This document shows positions 37,072-49,525 of a DNA stretch of 64,000 bases, piece by piece. Position 1 is the stretch's first letter. Each line of letters starts with the position of its first letter. Under the pieces are notes generated by a model. The model saw nothing but the letters and a program-made list of their open reading frames with translations, searched no databases and was not told the origin of the DNA. The stretch is from positions 2,056,168 through 2,120,167 of the forward strand of contig BCKC01000003.1 in the NCBI GenBank assembly GCA_001600455.1. The letters are read 5' to 3'. This DNA is from Endocalyx cinctus (taxonomy: Eukaryota; Ascomycota; Sordariomycetes; Amphisphaeriales; Apiosporaceae). The translations under genes were made by a program, and so were the position numbers.

Positions 37072-38428
37072 CGAATCTTGAACCGGGAGAGAACATAAAT
37101 TTTACGCAGTTAGTCAAAACGAAGATGGTGGGTAAGTGGATGGAAGGATGGATGGATGTTTGGATCATGATGGCGACACACTCTATTCTAGCATTTTTTA
37201 TCAATCAATCAGTCTTCTAGTTAATTTAGGTATTCACTTTGTACTTTTAAGGGTTCTTCTTTGGGGTTTTCCTTTTTTTTTTTTTTTTTGTCTTTCTTAA
37301 TAATTCAATACAATTTATTTATTTATTTTACTATTATTAATCTTTTTATAGAAATGTGATGGGCGATATTATAAAATACAAGTACACAATCACAATTCTA
37401 TTGTCACATCGGACTGATTTGGGGTGTAACTTATTGAGGCGAAGTTGTAAGATTATTGGCTTGGACTCACAGGCCGACAGTTTGGTTACCCAATAATATT
37501 TCAGGGCGTTACTGTACCCTACTACACAAGGAGTCAGACCCTGAAGGTTGCCTAGACAACCCTATCGGAACTTCTTTCAAAACAAATGGACCCCTCCACC
37601 CCACACAGCCCACCAACGTGAGAATCCCCGTACATTCGTCGATGAATACGTCCATACATAGTAACACATTAATATCCTTGCTCTTCTATTTATCATGGTT
37701 CATTATTATATATGATATGACTTTAAGGGTTCGAGTCAGACGATATCGAGATTGAGATTGAATTAACTTCACAATTCTTAAACAGAGAAAAGCAGATAAA
37801 GCCGTGGAAAAAAAGTGTCTTAGTGTTTATCTGTATTTGACGCGTCCTTATCATCATCATCACCTACAAGTTTGTTTGTTTTCTTAATATTATTTTCACG
37901 TATAACAAATCTCCACCCCCGAACTATCTACTTAGTATTCAAGCCACTCCTTGTTAAAGTACTAATATCTACATCATTATTGACATTTCATCGATACGCT
38001 ACCATTGCATTGACTCCATAGCCCGAGTTATCGAAACAATATTGTTACCAAATTTCTCGCTTCCATGTAACCGAGATATCTAAAACAGATCCTGGTCTTG
38101 CTTTTCCCCGATTGCTGTGCATTCATTCATTACCTTGGCTCTCTTCAATATTATCATGCCAGCTTGCCCTGTTATTCGTACATATTCGTAATAACATACG
38201 GCATATCATCCTTACCCTACCCTGCAACTTTTGACCCCACTTACATGTTGACAAGGTCGACGAAAGTTTAAGAGTAGGACAAAAGAAAATCTTGTTGATC
38301 TTCTCCTCATATTTGTTGTCACTCTTCTATTTGCTGGCTTTCTTTTTCGTTCTGTCTTACCCCCCCCTATGCGAAGAAGCTGAGGAAGACAGTTCTTTAC
38401 GATGCTCCTGATTAAGGTTTAGAAGCGA
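37072..38428. other. Intergenic between coiled-coil gene and kelch gene
   Basis: This holds the 3' flank with a poly-T run near 37273-37289 and a TTTATTTATTTA patch, then the upstream region of the kelch gene with pyrimidine-rich blocks near 38300-38370. No gene is seen. Confidence 0.5.
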
Positions 38429-41400
38429 GTGAGGTGTTCTAGTATGATATATTCTCCGGAGACGGCAACGTCGATGGCCGGCAATATCTTCTTGGGGTTT
38501 CGGCCTCTCATCAATCCACGAATAAAATCAGCAGCCACACGAAACCTACTTTTGACTGCTCTTACCTGCGCCATCATTTGCTCTTCGCCGTCGTCGTCGT
38601 CGCCAGCCCTCGTCGCCGCTGCGGGTCAAACCTTGCCCTACATTCCAACCAACATCTTCATCCCGGATGACAAGCTAGCGTCATCCACGGCTGAAGATGT
38701 CGACGCGAAGGCTAACCTCGCCTATATTTTCTCACCCAACGACGACAGCTCCGTTGAGCTATTAACCCTAAATATATCATCTACACTTCAAGCATCGTCG
38801 CTGTCGCTCCAAACAGTATCATCCACCCTTCCATTTATCAGTAATAATCATAATGCAACTTTTGTGCCTTCTTTAGCCGACAATGGGTCGCTTATCGTCT
38901 TTGCCGGTGATTGCTCGTCATCGGCCAACTCGAGCGTATGGATATATGATGTCTTCGCAAACGATACTTCCTCGCCTGGCTGGACTCGACAGGATATTGA
39001 TGGTGCCACTGGACCTGCCTTCCTAGGCAGCAGCTTTACTTTCTCAACTACTCTCGAACCGGAGCTATCAACACCGAACACATATATCTATGGCGGCATG
39101 TGTCCCAGCAGTTCTTCAAATGCGTCCTCGTCACAAGCCGCGGCCAAATACTCTAATTCTATGGTCAAGATAACGCAATCCGAAGCCAATGCCACCAGCT
39201 ACGTGGTTGAATCTGTCGAAAGTAAAGGCTGGCCGGTATCCGAAGCAGGCTTCACCTTCACCGGTCTCTCGCCATCCATAACCAATCACTCGGGAATAGT
39301 TACTCAGCAAGCCACATATGTCCTGCTGGGCGGTCATACGCAATACGCATTCGTCAACATGAGTACCGTGGCCATATGGAGTTTACCTGAGGAAAGTTGG
39401 GGTTTCGTCTCCGACATAGAAGTAGCCGAGTCTAGCAAATCTACGAACACCGAATTAGCTATTAAGAGCAGCTCCATTCAGAGTGTAGACAGTCGCTCTG
39501 GTCATACAGCGGTATTGAACGGCGATGGAAGCGCTCTCATTATCTATGGTGGTTGGGTCGGGGACCTTACCCAAGCAGCATCGCCACAGCTCGCCATTCT
39601 GCAGCTCGGTGCTGGATACGGCGGCGCGGATGACTGGCAATGGATAATACCTGACACCCAGCCGTCAGGAGATGGGATTTACGGTCACAGTGCGGCGCTG
39701 CTTCCAGGAAACGTCATGCTAGTCTATGGTGGTTACAGTATCTCGTCATCTGGAAGCAAAAGCAAGAGGGCAGCCGCCGAGCCTATGTTCCTTAATCTGA
39801 CGTCGCTGACTTGGACCGACTCCTACACAAATCCCTCGTACTCGAATGAGACAATGAATACCGCTACAAGCAAAGACCCGAAGAAACAACTGGGTCTAGG
39901 ATTAGGTCTAGGTCTCGGATTAGCAGCTGTGATTGCTGCCATCATATTATGCGTATTCTACCGTCATCGATTCCGAGACAGACGCACAGTCAGAGACTCT
40001 ACAATCCGAGCTCTGGTTCAGGATGACTCCCGATTTTTACCTGAAGATGATGATGAAATGATTGAACAACGGCCTGGAGGTGGTAGCCCATGGTATCTGG
40101 GTGGTGCAGATCCTTATGCTAGTGGCAGCCGATCACTTGGGTATCATAGCTTACAATCAAGTCGCGGTAGCATGGAACAAAGTCGCCCGAGGTGGTGGGG
40201 CGACATGCCCGATTCTCATCAGATCCAACGCAAACCAGTCACAGCGCCTCCTCGTGCAATGGTAGGGGTGAGGGGTCAATACCTACCGCCGCCTATGGGC
40301 GCATACGACCCACCCTCGTCGAGCGTGCGCGGCCCGGGCAGCATGAACCCCATATATGAAGCTGATGAAGAGGATGTTCTCCACAACGAAAATAACGACA
40401 GGTATGGCGATATCGCCAGCGAACCTATAAGTCCCGTGCGAAATAGCGCGCATTACTCGGATCCGTTCACGACGCCGACGCAAGAGCGCACACAGAACAT
40501 CTTTTTGAACCCACCTAGCGGCGACAGTAACGTCACTCCGAATCAAGAGAGTGGTCATCGCCGCACCGCAACCGATCCAGACGTTCAAGATTGGATGTCC
40601 GAAGTCGACGCCGCGGATGCATTACTTTCCGAGCGAGCTGCCGCGCGAAACGGACGACTATCGCCACAGCGTCGCGGCGACAATACCAACGAAGATGACG
40701 GGCGAACGGGAAGTAATATATCTGAGTCGAACCTCAGCACTAACAACCCCAACGTCGGGGCAAGTCGCTCTGGCTCCGTCCGCTCGCATCTAGCACGTAT
40801 TTCGACGGGCTTCGGTGTCGCAACGGCCGCTACTATAGCGGCTGCCCTGGAGGGACGAGGCGGAAGTAGCAGTTCTTCCTCGGCTCCCAGCTACAACACG
40901 GCTAGGAGTAGTTTTCCCGCTTTGCAGGCCGAGGGACCAGGTCTTCTCATGGGCGGTGCAGGTCGTACCGGAAATGGCTTAGATAACGACGATGACGATG
41001 ACCAGCAGACTCCCGGGAGCCCTAGTAAGACTAAGCCCCGGCGCAGCTGGTTCGGTAGTTTGAGACGCGTCTTTAGTGGCCCAAGCCTGAGCCCAAGCCC
41101 GCCTAGCAGCAGGGGTTACGACGATAGCCCGACCAGGGATGATATCATGGTTGAGGGTAATGACTTCCTCGGTGGAATGGCGGCCGAGGGCTTGCTACGA
41201 AGGAAAGGAGGGCGCGGCGCTTGGGAGCAAGGTTACCACGCCGTCGGAACGTCTTCTCTCGGAACTGGGACAATGGGAGACACGACGGTTGTAGGAGACG
41301 ACCTAGGCGGCGAAAACGAGGAGGAGTGGGATATCGAGCGCGCCATCGAGAAGAGGCTTGTGCAAGTCATGTTCACGGTGCCTAAGGAGCGCCTGAGGGT

Positions 41401-42172
41401 GGTCAACGCAGAGCCGGACATCGAGAGCGGGGAGAGCGTGGTCCTCGTCGATCCCGATGACGAAGACGAGCTGGAGAGCAGCGACTCGTTTAAGGGTAAA
41501 GGGAAAGCAGTGGAAGCGAGAGTTTTGATGCCCAAGCCCTTGCATATACATCACCAACAGCCTTCGGTGCAAGACGAGAAGACGACCCAGACACCGGGCC
41601 AACGAGTTTCTTCGTCAAGTTCCAGTATACAACCGAATGCCTCTCTACCGACCTCAACCACTCAAAAACAGGCACCCCATCGTGTCCCTTCTCATAATGA
41701 GCCGTCCGACCCAAGTATGGAGGCCGAAGTTGAAGAGGCAAATAAAAAACTACGCGACGATCTTGAAGCGGAGTGGGAGAGTATCGCGAGAGAAGAAGCC
41801 TATAACGCGACCAAGATGCAGCCTGAGCCAACCACCCCAATACGGGGAAAGAAAATGCTGCACCTTGACATAGATCAAGACACTACAGGAAATGAGTCGC
41901 GATCTCCAAAAGAAGGCGAGACCGATTCGCCGTCTCCGATAAAACCAGCACTCTCTCTGGAACCGCTCACGCCCATTCCCCGGGCGTACCATAGCGACGA
42001 TACAGCTAGCGAGGAGATTGGCGATTCTGAGACGGCAAGTATAGACCGCCCCCGAGCCAGGGCCCGCACGCGCGTGCTGGCCATGGTGGAGGATATCGAG
42101 GTCAAGAGCCGCGAGAACAGCCCCTCGAAATCATCCGTCACTTCCGGGTCCGGATCCCCCAGTAGGAGGTGA
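38429..42172 (+). CDS. Kelch-type beta-propeller, single-pass membrane protein with long disordered tail
   Basis: This single exon of 1247 residues is of receptor-like layout. A hydrophobic segment at about residues 38-65 (LLLTALTCAIICSS, then VAAAGQ) probably acts as signal peptide; the true start may be Met6 or Met16. Residues 65-470 are extracytoplasmic, Ser/Thr-rich, with many N-glycosylation sequons, and contain kelch-like blades (NTYIYGGMC; YVLLGGHTQYAF; RSGHTAVLNGDGSALIIYGG; YGHSAALLPGNVMLVYGGYS). One TM follows at about 485-510 (LGLGLGLGLGLAAVIAAIIL). The cytoplasmic 740 residues are disordered, with acidic and Ser-rich patches and a helix near 1095-1120. Fungal proteins of this layout are usually annotated as kelch or galactose-oxidase-like, and some are linked to polarity (the Rax2 type is only loosely similar). 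Ligand and role are unknown. Confidence 0.85.
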   Translation: MRCSSMIYSPETATSMAGNIFLGFRPLINPRIKSAATRNLLLTALTCAIICSSPSSSSPALVAAAGQTLPYIPTNIFIPDDKLASSTAEDVDAKANLAYIFSPNDDSSVELLTLNISSTLQASSLSLQTVSSTLPFISNNHNATFVPSLADNGSLIVFAGDCSSSANSSVWIYDVFANDTSSPGWTRQDIDGATGPAFLGSSFTFSTTLEPELSTPNTYIYGGMCPSSSSNASSSQAAAKYSNSMVKITQSEANATSYVVESVESKGWPVSEAGFTFTGLSPSITNHSGIVTQQATYVLLGGHTQYAFVNMSTVAIWSLPEESWGFVSDIEVAESSKSTNTELAIKSSSIQSVDSRSGHTAVLNGDGSALIIYGGWVGDLTQAASPQLAILQLGAGYGGADDWQWIIPDTQPSGDGIYGHSAALLPGNVMLVYGGYSISSSGSKSKRAAAEPMFLNLTSLTWTDSYTNPSYSNETMNTATSKDPKKQLGLGLGLGLGLAAVIAAIILCVFYRHRFRDRRTVRDSTIRALVQDDSRFLPEDDDEMIEQRPGGGSPWYLGGADPYASGSRSLGYHSLQSSRGSMEQSRPRWWGDMPDSHQIQRKPVTAPPRAMVGVRGQYLPPPMGAYDPPSSSVRGPGSMNPIYEADEEDVLHNENNDRYGDIASEPISPVRNSAHYSDPFTTPTQERTQNIFLNPPSGDSNVTPNQESGHRRTATDPDVQDWMSEVDAADALLSERAAARNGRLSPQRRGDNTNEDDGRTGSNISESNLSTNNPNVGASRSGSVRSHLARISTGFGVATAATIAAALEGRGGSSSSSSAPSYNTARSSFPALQAEGPGLLMGGAGRTGNGLDNDDDDDQQTPGSPSKTKPRRSWFGSLRRVFSGPSLSPSPPSSRGYDDSPTRDDIMVEGNDFLGGMAAEGLLRRKGGRGAWEQGYHAVGTSSLGTGTMGDTTVVGDDLGGENEEEWDIERAIEKRLVQVMFTVPKERLRVVNAEPDIESGESVVLVDPDDEDELESSDSFKGKGKAVEARVLMPKPLHIHHQQPSVQDEKTTQTPGQRVSSSSSSIQPNASLPTSTTQKQAPHRVPSHNEPSDPSMEAEVEEANKKLRDDLEAEWESIAREEAYNATKMQPEPTTPIRGKKMLHLDIDQDTTGNESRSPKEGETDSPSPIKPALSLEPLTPIPRAYHSDDTASEEIGDSETASIDRPRARARTRVLAMVEDIEVKSRENSPSKSSVTSGSGSPSRR

Positions 42173-45100
42173 TAGGCCCGTATTTACACACACACTCTCT
42201 CTCTCACACGCACGCGCATATATATAACGTGTTTCAGAGTTTATTCCGGCATCTGAGAAGTCGAATGAGGGGAGCTTCGGGGAAAAAATAATAAAATAAA
42301 ATCAGACACAAAGATCAATGCAGTGAGGCAGCTCACGTGTATAGACCGTAGGAGAAGGATGGCAAGGAGAGGAAGCCGGCAACCGTGTTCGATAGAGATG
42401 CATACAACTTTTTCTTTTTTTTTTTTCTTTTTTTTTTATTTTATTTACTTCGTCCCGTTACCAACTCGGGATCGGTAGGATAGGATAGGGTAGGTAGGTG
42501 TAGGTGGTTACGTTTTATACCAGTGGTTTTCATAGGAAGGGATGGAACTATGGGAGGTGTTTTTCTTTCTTTCTCTTTCTTTTTCTTATTCTCTCTCATC
42601 GGAAATGGATAGTCGGCGTATGCTTGTGTTGTCAGAAAAAAAGGGGGGGCTTTTCACCATCGTTTAGCATGAAGATGAACGCTTGTACTGTACCAAAGAC
42701 TATTATTACTTAGGATGGCTCTATATACATAGACCTGATATATATATGTGTATGCAAAAGCCAAGAAGAAATACATATACACGATGCACTTTGCGTCGTG
42801 CCTAAAACATCTTAGGTTCCCATTTGAGATAGAATACATAACTATGTGCATGTCTCTTGAATTTTCGTGATTTTGACTAACCCTCGCATTTGTGGACGTT
42901 GATCCAAAAAGCTTTATGACAGTGGGCGAACGACTCCTTGGACCCCCTTTTGATCTTCAAACATTTCAGCCTTCCATTACCCGCAACGTGTATGAGATCT
43001 CCCTATCCAATAAAACCTTAATAACTACTAAACTCTGAGTTCCCCCTTTCCACTCGCCGTTACGTCATATCCGGTCCCCATATTCAGGTCTCCATCCATC
43101 CTCGCTTATCTACAGTACACCCAGTTATACGGAGCGGGCCAGCGTATGGGAACGGACTAGGTTTTCGGGGGGGAAACAACCGCGTTTTAATCTACATGTA
43201 TATTATTTACGCGTAATAGGCCCAAGTATGTAATTTCCTTTTCTTTCCTTTTTTGAATACTTCCAACCCCCCAAAAAAGAAGGCCGTGCAGAAAGGTGCA
43301 GAAATAGCACGTGTATCCTCTGCCTTGGAACCTGAAAACTAAAGGGGGTATCTGTAGAAACGCTATTTGTGTTCCTGGGACCTACCAGAGAAGAATCATG
43401 ATCAGCGGGTTTGCTGACGGTACCTGTTTTATATACGTCCGGATATAATAGTATATATGACTGCCGGATGATGCCGATCGGTGCGAAACAGATTACCGAG
43501 TTTGATTTACTTTTCTTTTCTTTTTCTTTTTTTGTCCCTTTTCTTTTCTGACATGTAAGATTGTCAACAAATAAAAAGAAGTCTTAGTCAAGGATACACA
43601 CGGAAATATAATTACACGCATGTATCTGATTTCCTTGTATCCTGTTGCTCCTCATTCCTATCAAGGACAAGCAGAAACAACTGTCGACTTGCTCTTTTCC
43701 CAAGTGAGCCTAAAACATGCTCAATTTACATAAGCTGACAACGTGACATAACGTAGATCGGCGACGTGGCTGGATATATATGTGTCGATCTTCATCTCAG
43801 GGTTCAGACTAGTTCAACCCACGATTCAAAATTAAATGGACATAAATTTTTTCTTCTCCTACAACACCTGAGTGCCAAGCTCATGCTTAGGCGGCTGAAA
43901 CAGGACGGCGTTGAAAGAATTACTCACGTACTCCTTGATATTGTCAATATATTAATAGGTCACGGGCGCGACGCCGGTGTGATGAATAACAATAATAATA
44001 ATAATAAGAGATAAAAAAAAAAATTATTGGTTGGTCGTTGTTGTCACCAATTTGACGCTTTGGGCTCCCGAAAAAAAAAATCATGACGTAATTGTATGGG
44101 GACGTTTCCCACACAGGCGGTAAAACGATCCAAACTTGATTTTGCTTAGTTAATGTTTACGCTTTCGGCGATGGATTTTCGGGGGATCAATACGCAGTCT
44201 GGTAATATGTATAATAAGGACGTCCACGTAGTAGTACCACAATGTATATCATGAGCTCATTGGATCGTGAGAGGGGCATATGCTCATTGATGAGCAAAGT
44301 ATGATGCAAACATTTGTAAGGGGTTCATTCTGCGATATTGAGCCGCCTTGGGTCGGGCAGAGGAATACCCGCGGGGTTGATGCAAGCACTATCATTGAGA
44401 CAACTTATTTCGGTATAAACCAAAATGGGATAAAGACAGAGCGTGTTAGGAGGGGGGTTGAGGGGGTTTTTAGTACAAGTAAACAAAGAGAAATTCATTA
44501 GACGGGAGAAGGGTTTATCCTCCCACCTATTTTGACTTGTCAATTGAATATGGCTAGAAAAGGAAATCTCGCCGTTAAGGAAGGAGGGCCGGTCGGAGGT
44601 TATGAAACTTGAAATCGGTGCCCCCTACGCTTCTTACAAGATAAAGAAAATCTTCGATAACGTTAAAAAATCTCGATCGCGATACTACGGGCGGTTTTGC
44701 GGTGATTTCGGTTATCTCTAAAAAAAAAAACCTAAACCCGGAGCAGTCGTGAAGCTGGGTTCGAGAACTTGGAAGAACCCTTGCGAAAAAAAGAATTTGA
44801 GAGAAGGAGTTTTCAAAATTCCAAGAAAGAATAAAGAAACTCCCGTGCGGAATTTTGAAGTGGGAACTTTTACCCGCTTACTCAATACCGGCGTTCTTTG
44901 TGGTTCTGGGTGACCACGAGCCTTTTCTTTCGGCTGGTCGCTGCAGCCGAAAGTAAAAAGCATCTGATCCCGTAAAACTATCAAACTCAGCTGCAGTACT
45001 AAAGTGATGGAAATGGATTCGTTATCGGTATGCATGTTCATGTGCTCAAAAATTCTTGATAATGGACCCGCCTCTTCGCATATCAAGCCTGTATAGAATA

Positions 45101-48100
45101 TATGAGAAGGTTCAAAATGAGCATTTTTTTTTGGTTGTAGAGGGAAAATCAGAGAGGCTGGATCGATCTGCTAGTCACTAATGGATCTATTGAACCTGCA
45201 TAGATAGGGCGATGTTTTTATGCTATCTCACATAGATAGTCTCATCTCTCGACACCACCTTGAGCGACTTTTCGGGGTCGGCTGTGAGTATGTAAGATGC
45301 GCGACCTCTAAATTGCCGAATGATTGGATATGATATTCCCCTTGAACAATGCACTTGCTTTCCACCGTCGTGATGAAGGTGGCCGAGTGGGTGTGGAGGG
45401 GTTCACTAATGCGATGTTACCCGTATTCTGGTGGGCTGGTGTGGTAATACGAGAGGATGGGACTGAAGCATGACATGATTTTGTTTTGAGAGCGAGCACC
45501 GATAATATATAATATACACCAAAAGGGAATGAAATGAATAAATAAATAAATAAATAAATAATGAATAGGTGTCGTATAGCGTGTACCCGTAGACCTTTAG
45601 GGAAGATAATTATTATTATAATAATAATAAACAAACGTTATGTTCTTCACAAAAATTTCGCCAACTTCGCCAATTAGCTGACGCGTATTCTATCGTCCCG
45701 GAGAATGATTTATTCTGAAACTTGTGACGAGCAAAAGTATATTCGGGTACAACTCCAAAGCAAAGACGGGATCCGACCCTACGGAAAGTCTAGGAGAATT
45801 AGTATATACTACATACCGTAGCAACAGAATAGCATATTTGGCTAGTTAAATGAAATGGATTGACTACTCTCTGGCTCTGCCGTACTTTCGGGCCTGCCGT
45901 GGTATTATAATTTATATAGACATCGTAATCATACACGTTACGACGAACACAAAGCCACGAGATGGCGATGTTATTATTAGTGTATAACACCGTTCTAACA
46001 TGGTACACTAGTGTACCTACTGTACCGCACTGGACCGCTGGGCCGCTGGGCTACTGGGGGAAGAAAAAGTAGGTCAATATGTTAAAATGTTCGTATTCGT
46101 GTCTAGTAATCCTTATATTACTGCTTATCCTAGGCGGCAGGGCGGGTAGTTTTAGTGGAGGTGACAGTACATATAGGCCTACGTGACAGTACTGTCTACT
46201 ATCTACTACTCGTTATTAGTTCTTGGTGCCGAGATCCACCAACCCATCTGAGCACACTTTTTTTTTTTTTTCTCACTCTTTCTCGGCACAGTGTGTGTAA
46301 TGTCTTTATAGGGTATAATAGCGAGTGACAAGGAACAGGGAAGATTGGAACAGTTTTGAAGTGACGACATAATTTTTCTTAATTAGTGGGAACACTCAAG
46401 TGACAGTATCCACGAACGGGTAACGATATCACAGCTATACGGTGTATCATACGTTCCAATATTGTCAATAGTAAGCTTTTTTTTTTTTTTTTTNTTTNTT
46501 AAATAACTTGGGATAAAAGAAAAGAGAACCTCACTTTTTATGATTTATAATTTAGATATTTGATAGTAAGAAATTGAAATCGAAGACTCAAGGTGGTATT
46601 CCTACATTTCCCATATCTACATATTTACATATTTACAGACTTCTTATACGCGTAGGTAGAGAGAGACTTTTATTACCTTTATTTAAAAAAGCAGTCTCCA
46701 AAAGGAGATAATGGTAGTATGTAAGTATATGTAAGTACCTAGCATCTACATCAGTGACTCCAAGCCGCGGTTTAATTTTGCCTAATTTGGCAATTGGTAG
46801 AACTTCCTCATTTTTTTTTTTGGTAGATTCATGATTCATCTACACTAGCAGTTCATAAAGTTTCAATATTATGAAAATATGAATAAGAACGGGACAAGAA
46901 AAGAAGTGAATGATTCAGATATTCGGATGGATTTAATTTAGGGGTGAGAAATGAAAACATTAGATCATTCTGCCACCGCCTTAGGATTTAAGATTTTATT
47001 CAATGTTTCCTTTTTTTTGTTCATTCCAATTACATTCACTTCTCTTTTTCCTCCCTTTCCCCCTTTCAACACAACAATTCATTCGTTTCTATTGTTCATT
47101 CTACTTTCTCTTATTTTTCTTTTCTCTCTCGATTACATAGGTGATCATTCAATACACTCGCTCTATTTTATCTAAACTAATTAAATAATTCTACTTGTTC
47201 TACGTAAACCTTAAAATCTTTTCTCTCATTCTTTTCATTTTTTTTATTACTTGATTTGGTGATTTAGACCTACACGTACACATTTTACCACTGGGTAAGT
47301 GATGATTTTTTTTTCCCTCTCTCTCTCCCCTCTCTATTCAAAAGCAATAGATTAGGCGGTACTCCGTACTTGTAGATAATCGTACAGTAGCCTACGACTA
47401 CATACGACTACAACTACTTACATAGTATAGTACAGTCAAAGACCCCTACACCATCCCCTGTCCTATGGTAGAGAAACAGACACCTAAAATTCATTGATCT
47501 ACCTTGGCATCTGCCGCCTAAAGTAAAGCAAACCTGTTGCTGTTGCACCATCCTATTACAAAATTTACTCCATCGGCTTTACAGTGTCATTTCATTTTTG
47601 CTTTACTGTACTGTGTTAATTCCCCATATCATTCCTAACCGCCCTAATAATATTTACCCTGTCCGTCTTTCCGTATCTCTCGCACCTCTTTTTCTCTTTC
47701 TTCTATACCCACCACAAACCATAACAGAGAAGCATTCTCACCATCCATCGCTCCTGTTCTTCGGTCAATATATCCTGTGGTGCTTATCGTGACCGATATC
47801 CCTCTTTTTTCTTTCTTCGAATAGTAGGGTTTGGTTTTTTTTTTTGTTTTATTAGTGTCTCTAGACCTTCTAACGGCTTGCTTTGAAGATTGGTCTTCTG
47901 GTCTGTTCAGAGCAACTCTCCGCGAAGCCCCGACGCTGTGAGTTGGGGTATGGTCATGGCCATAAATAACAACACTGCTAGTTATTTATGACTTCCTGCC
48001 AGTAATTGCCACTTCTTATTTGGTTGGCCCTTGGATTTTATCGACTTGTTCGATCTTTAAAACTCAGACTCTGGTAAGTTTTATTCCGCCGTCTTTATTT

Positions 48101-48199
48101 CTGATATTATTATTATGGCTCTGTCCTCCACTTCTTTAACGACGCTGACTCACCGCATTTCATAGTACCGAGGAGCCCTTTCTCGATATTTTGCCAACC
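42173..48199. other. Six-kb gene desert
   Basis: No gene can be supported. It contains mixed CA/CT microsatellite at 42185-42215, poly-T near 42416-42438, an AATA/TTA block near 45537-45630, ambiguous bases at 46494 and 46498 in a poly-T run, and TACTCCGTA near 47360. A strong hairpin lies at 44927-44953. Open frames at 44718-45086 (-), 43766-44014 (+) and 45308-45634 (-) are unrecognisable and composed like their surroundings. The last 500 bases are pyrimidine-rich and belong to the WSC gene's upstream region. Confidence 0.55.
44927..44953. repeat. Strong GC-rich hairpin in gene desert
   Basis: CTTTCGGCTG (44927-44936) and CAGCCGAAAG (44944-44953) are perfect reverse complements around a 7-base loop. 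After one T-T mismatch, outer TTT and AAA continue the stem. It stands out from the AT-rich surroundings. It could be part of a small RNA or a terminator-like structure. Confidence 0.8.
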
Positions 48200-49525
48200 A
48201 TGTCTCCGACCCAGCGAATCGTTCGTTTCTTGGCCATCGGATCATTGCTAGCGAGGCCAACATTTGGCCAGTCTGTGCCGATAGTTTACTGCGCCAGTAT
48301 CAATACCGCTTCTACCGCTGCCAGTGAGTTATACGCCGCATTTTGCCCACAATATTGAATAATAGAAACTAACGGATTCGAAAAAAAGACTCCTCGATAT
48401 ATCAATCTGACGGATTATGCCACACATTTTGTTCCGGCTCCGCTTTCGCCGTTGTTCAGGATGAAGACTGCTGGTGCAGCGACTACGTACCTGCCGAATC
48501 GACGCAAGTAGACACCGATGAATGTGACCTGTCCTGTCCGGGATTTCCGACCGACCTTTGCGGAGGTGACAGCTTATTCGGTTACATGTCCGTAGATGGG
48601 GACCCATCAGGTACCCTAAGTAGCTCTGGCTCTAGCTCAACTTCTGGATCTGTAAGTCCTCTAGCGAATGCTTTTCTTTCTTCTTCCGAAAAGGAGTATG
48701 CCTTTTTCGAAGCACATACATATGTGTATATATGTCGTGGATCCGCCTTCACCTGGAAGAGCAATCCCGGGAATGTATTGGCAAGGACCTACTTTTCTTA
48801 ACCTATATTTGGAAATCAGGAAGCCGATACCACGACGGTATTAAATACGGTTACTATAATTCCAAGTGTTCATTCAACTACTAGCTCTGTATGAGATATT
48901 TCTTAATCTATAATGATATGGGAGTCGGGTTGGAATCAACGCTGATAGCCGGAAATAGGATTCTAGCGATACAAATACGGATGCTTCAACGACGACGACG
49001 AATACAAAGCCAACCGTTTCTGTCCAAACAGTAACTGCCGGTGGCACCATCAGCCTTATTTCAGTAACGGTGACACCTACGGCCACCGATGCTAGCGACT
49101 CCGATTCTGCAGGTGTGGGCTCAAGCTCGAAAGGGGTTAGCACCGGTGCCGCAGTCGGCATTGCGGTGGGTGTTGTGGGGGTTATTGCCCTGATAGCAGC
49201 CGGTGTCTTCTTCTTCCTTCGACGAAGAAGAAGGCTGGAGCAGGAACAACTGGGGGATGCCCCCGGTAGCCATCGCGGCAGTTCGGCGGGGAACACGAGT
49301 ACACCTACAACAGCAATGGCATCGTTATGGGATTCCGAGAATACGTCGACGGGTCGGAGGAGTAGTCGCCTAATGCCCCACGATCCTCGTATGGATCCCT
49401 TCTCGACAAACATTTACAGTCGATTCGAGAACAAGAGCCGCGAGAGCATTAACACGCTCCAAGATAACCACGACTATTCTAGGAAGGTCTTGCGAACCAC
49501 CAACCCGGACCCGGACCCCGAATGA
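48200..49525 (+). CDS. WSC-domain cell-wall stress sensor-like membrane protein
   Basis: Four exons (48200-48323, 48389-48651, 48820-48888, 48959-49525) give 340 residues. The first intron has a clear CTAAC branch site. Residues 1-24 form a signal peptide ending FGQS. The WSC domain follows, with its cysteine pattern (YCAS; GLCHTFCSGSAFAVVQDEDC; WCSDYVP; CDLSCPGFPTDLCGG), which needs the first splice to be complete. A Ser/Thr-rich stalk covers about 120-210, then one TM near 215-240 (GIAVGVVGVIALIAAGVFFF) with RRRRR as stop-transfer. The cytoplasmic tail of about 100 residues carries a Ser/Pro-rich region and ends NPDPDPE. WSC proteins feed wall damage signals to Rho1 and the cell-wall-integrity kinase pathway. 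The layout fits that role, but many fungal paralogues are uncharacterised. Confidence 0.92.

Noticed and set aside
37728..37745. B-box-like GGTTCGAGTC
   Set aside because: No A box or cloverleaf lies upstream.
44718..45086. 122-residue frame on -
   Set aside because: No recognisable motif, low-complexity end and no coding-type composition; it covers the hairpin at 44927.
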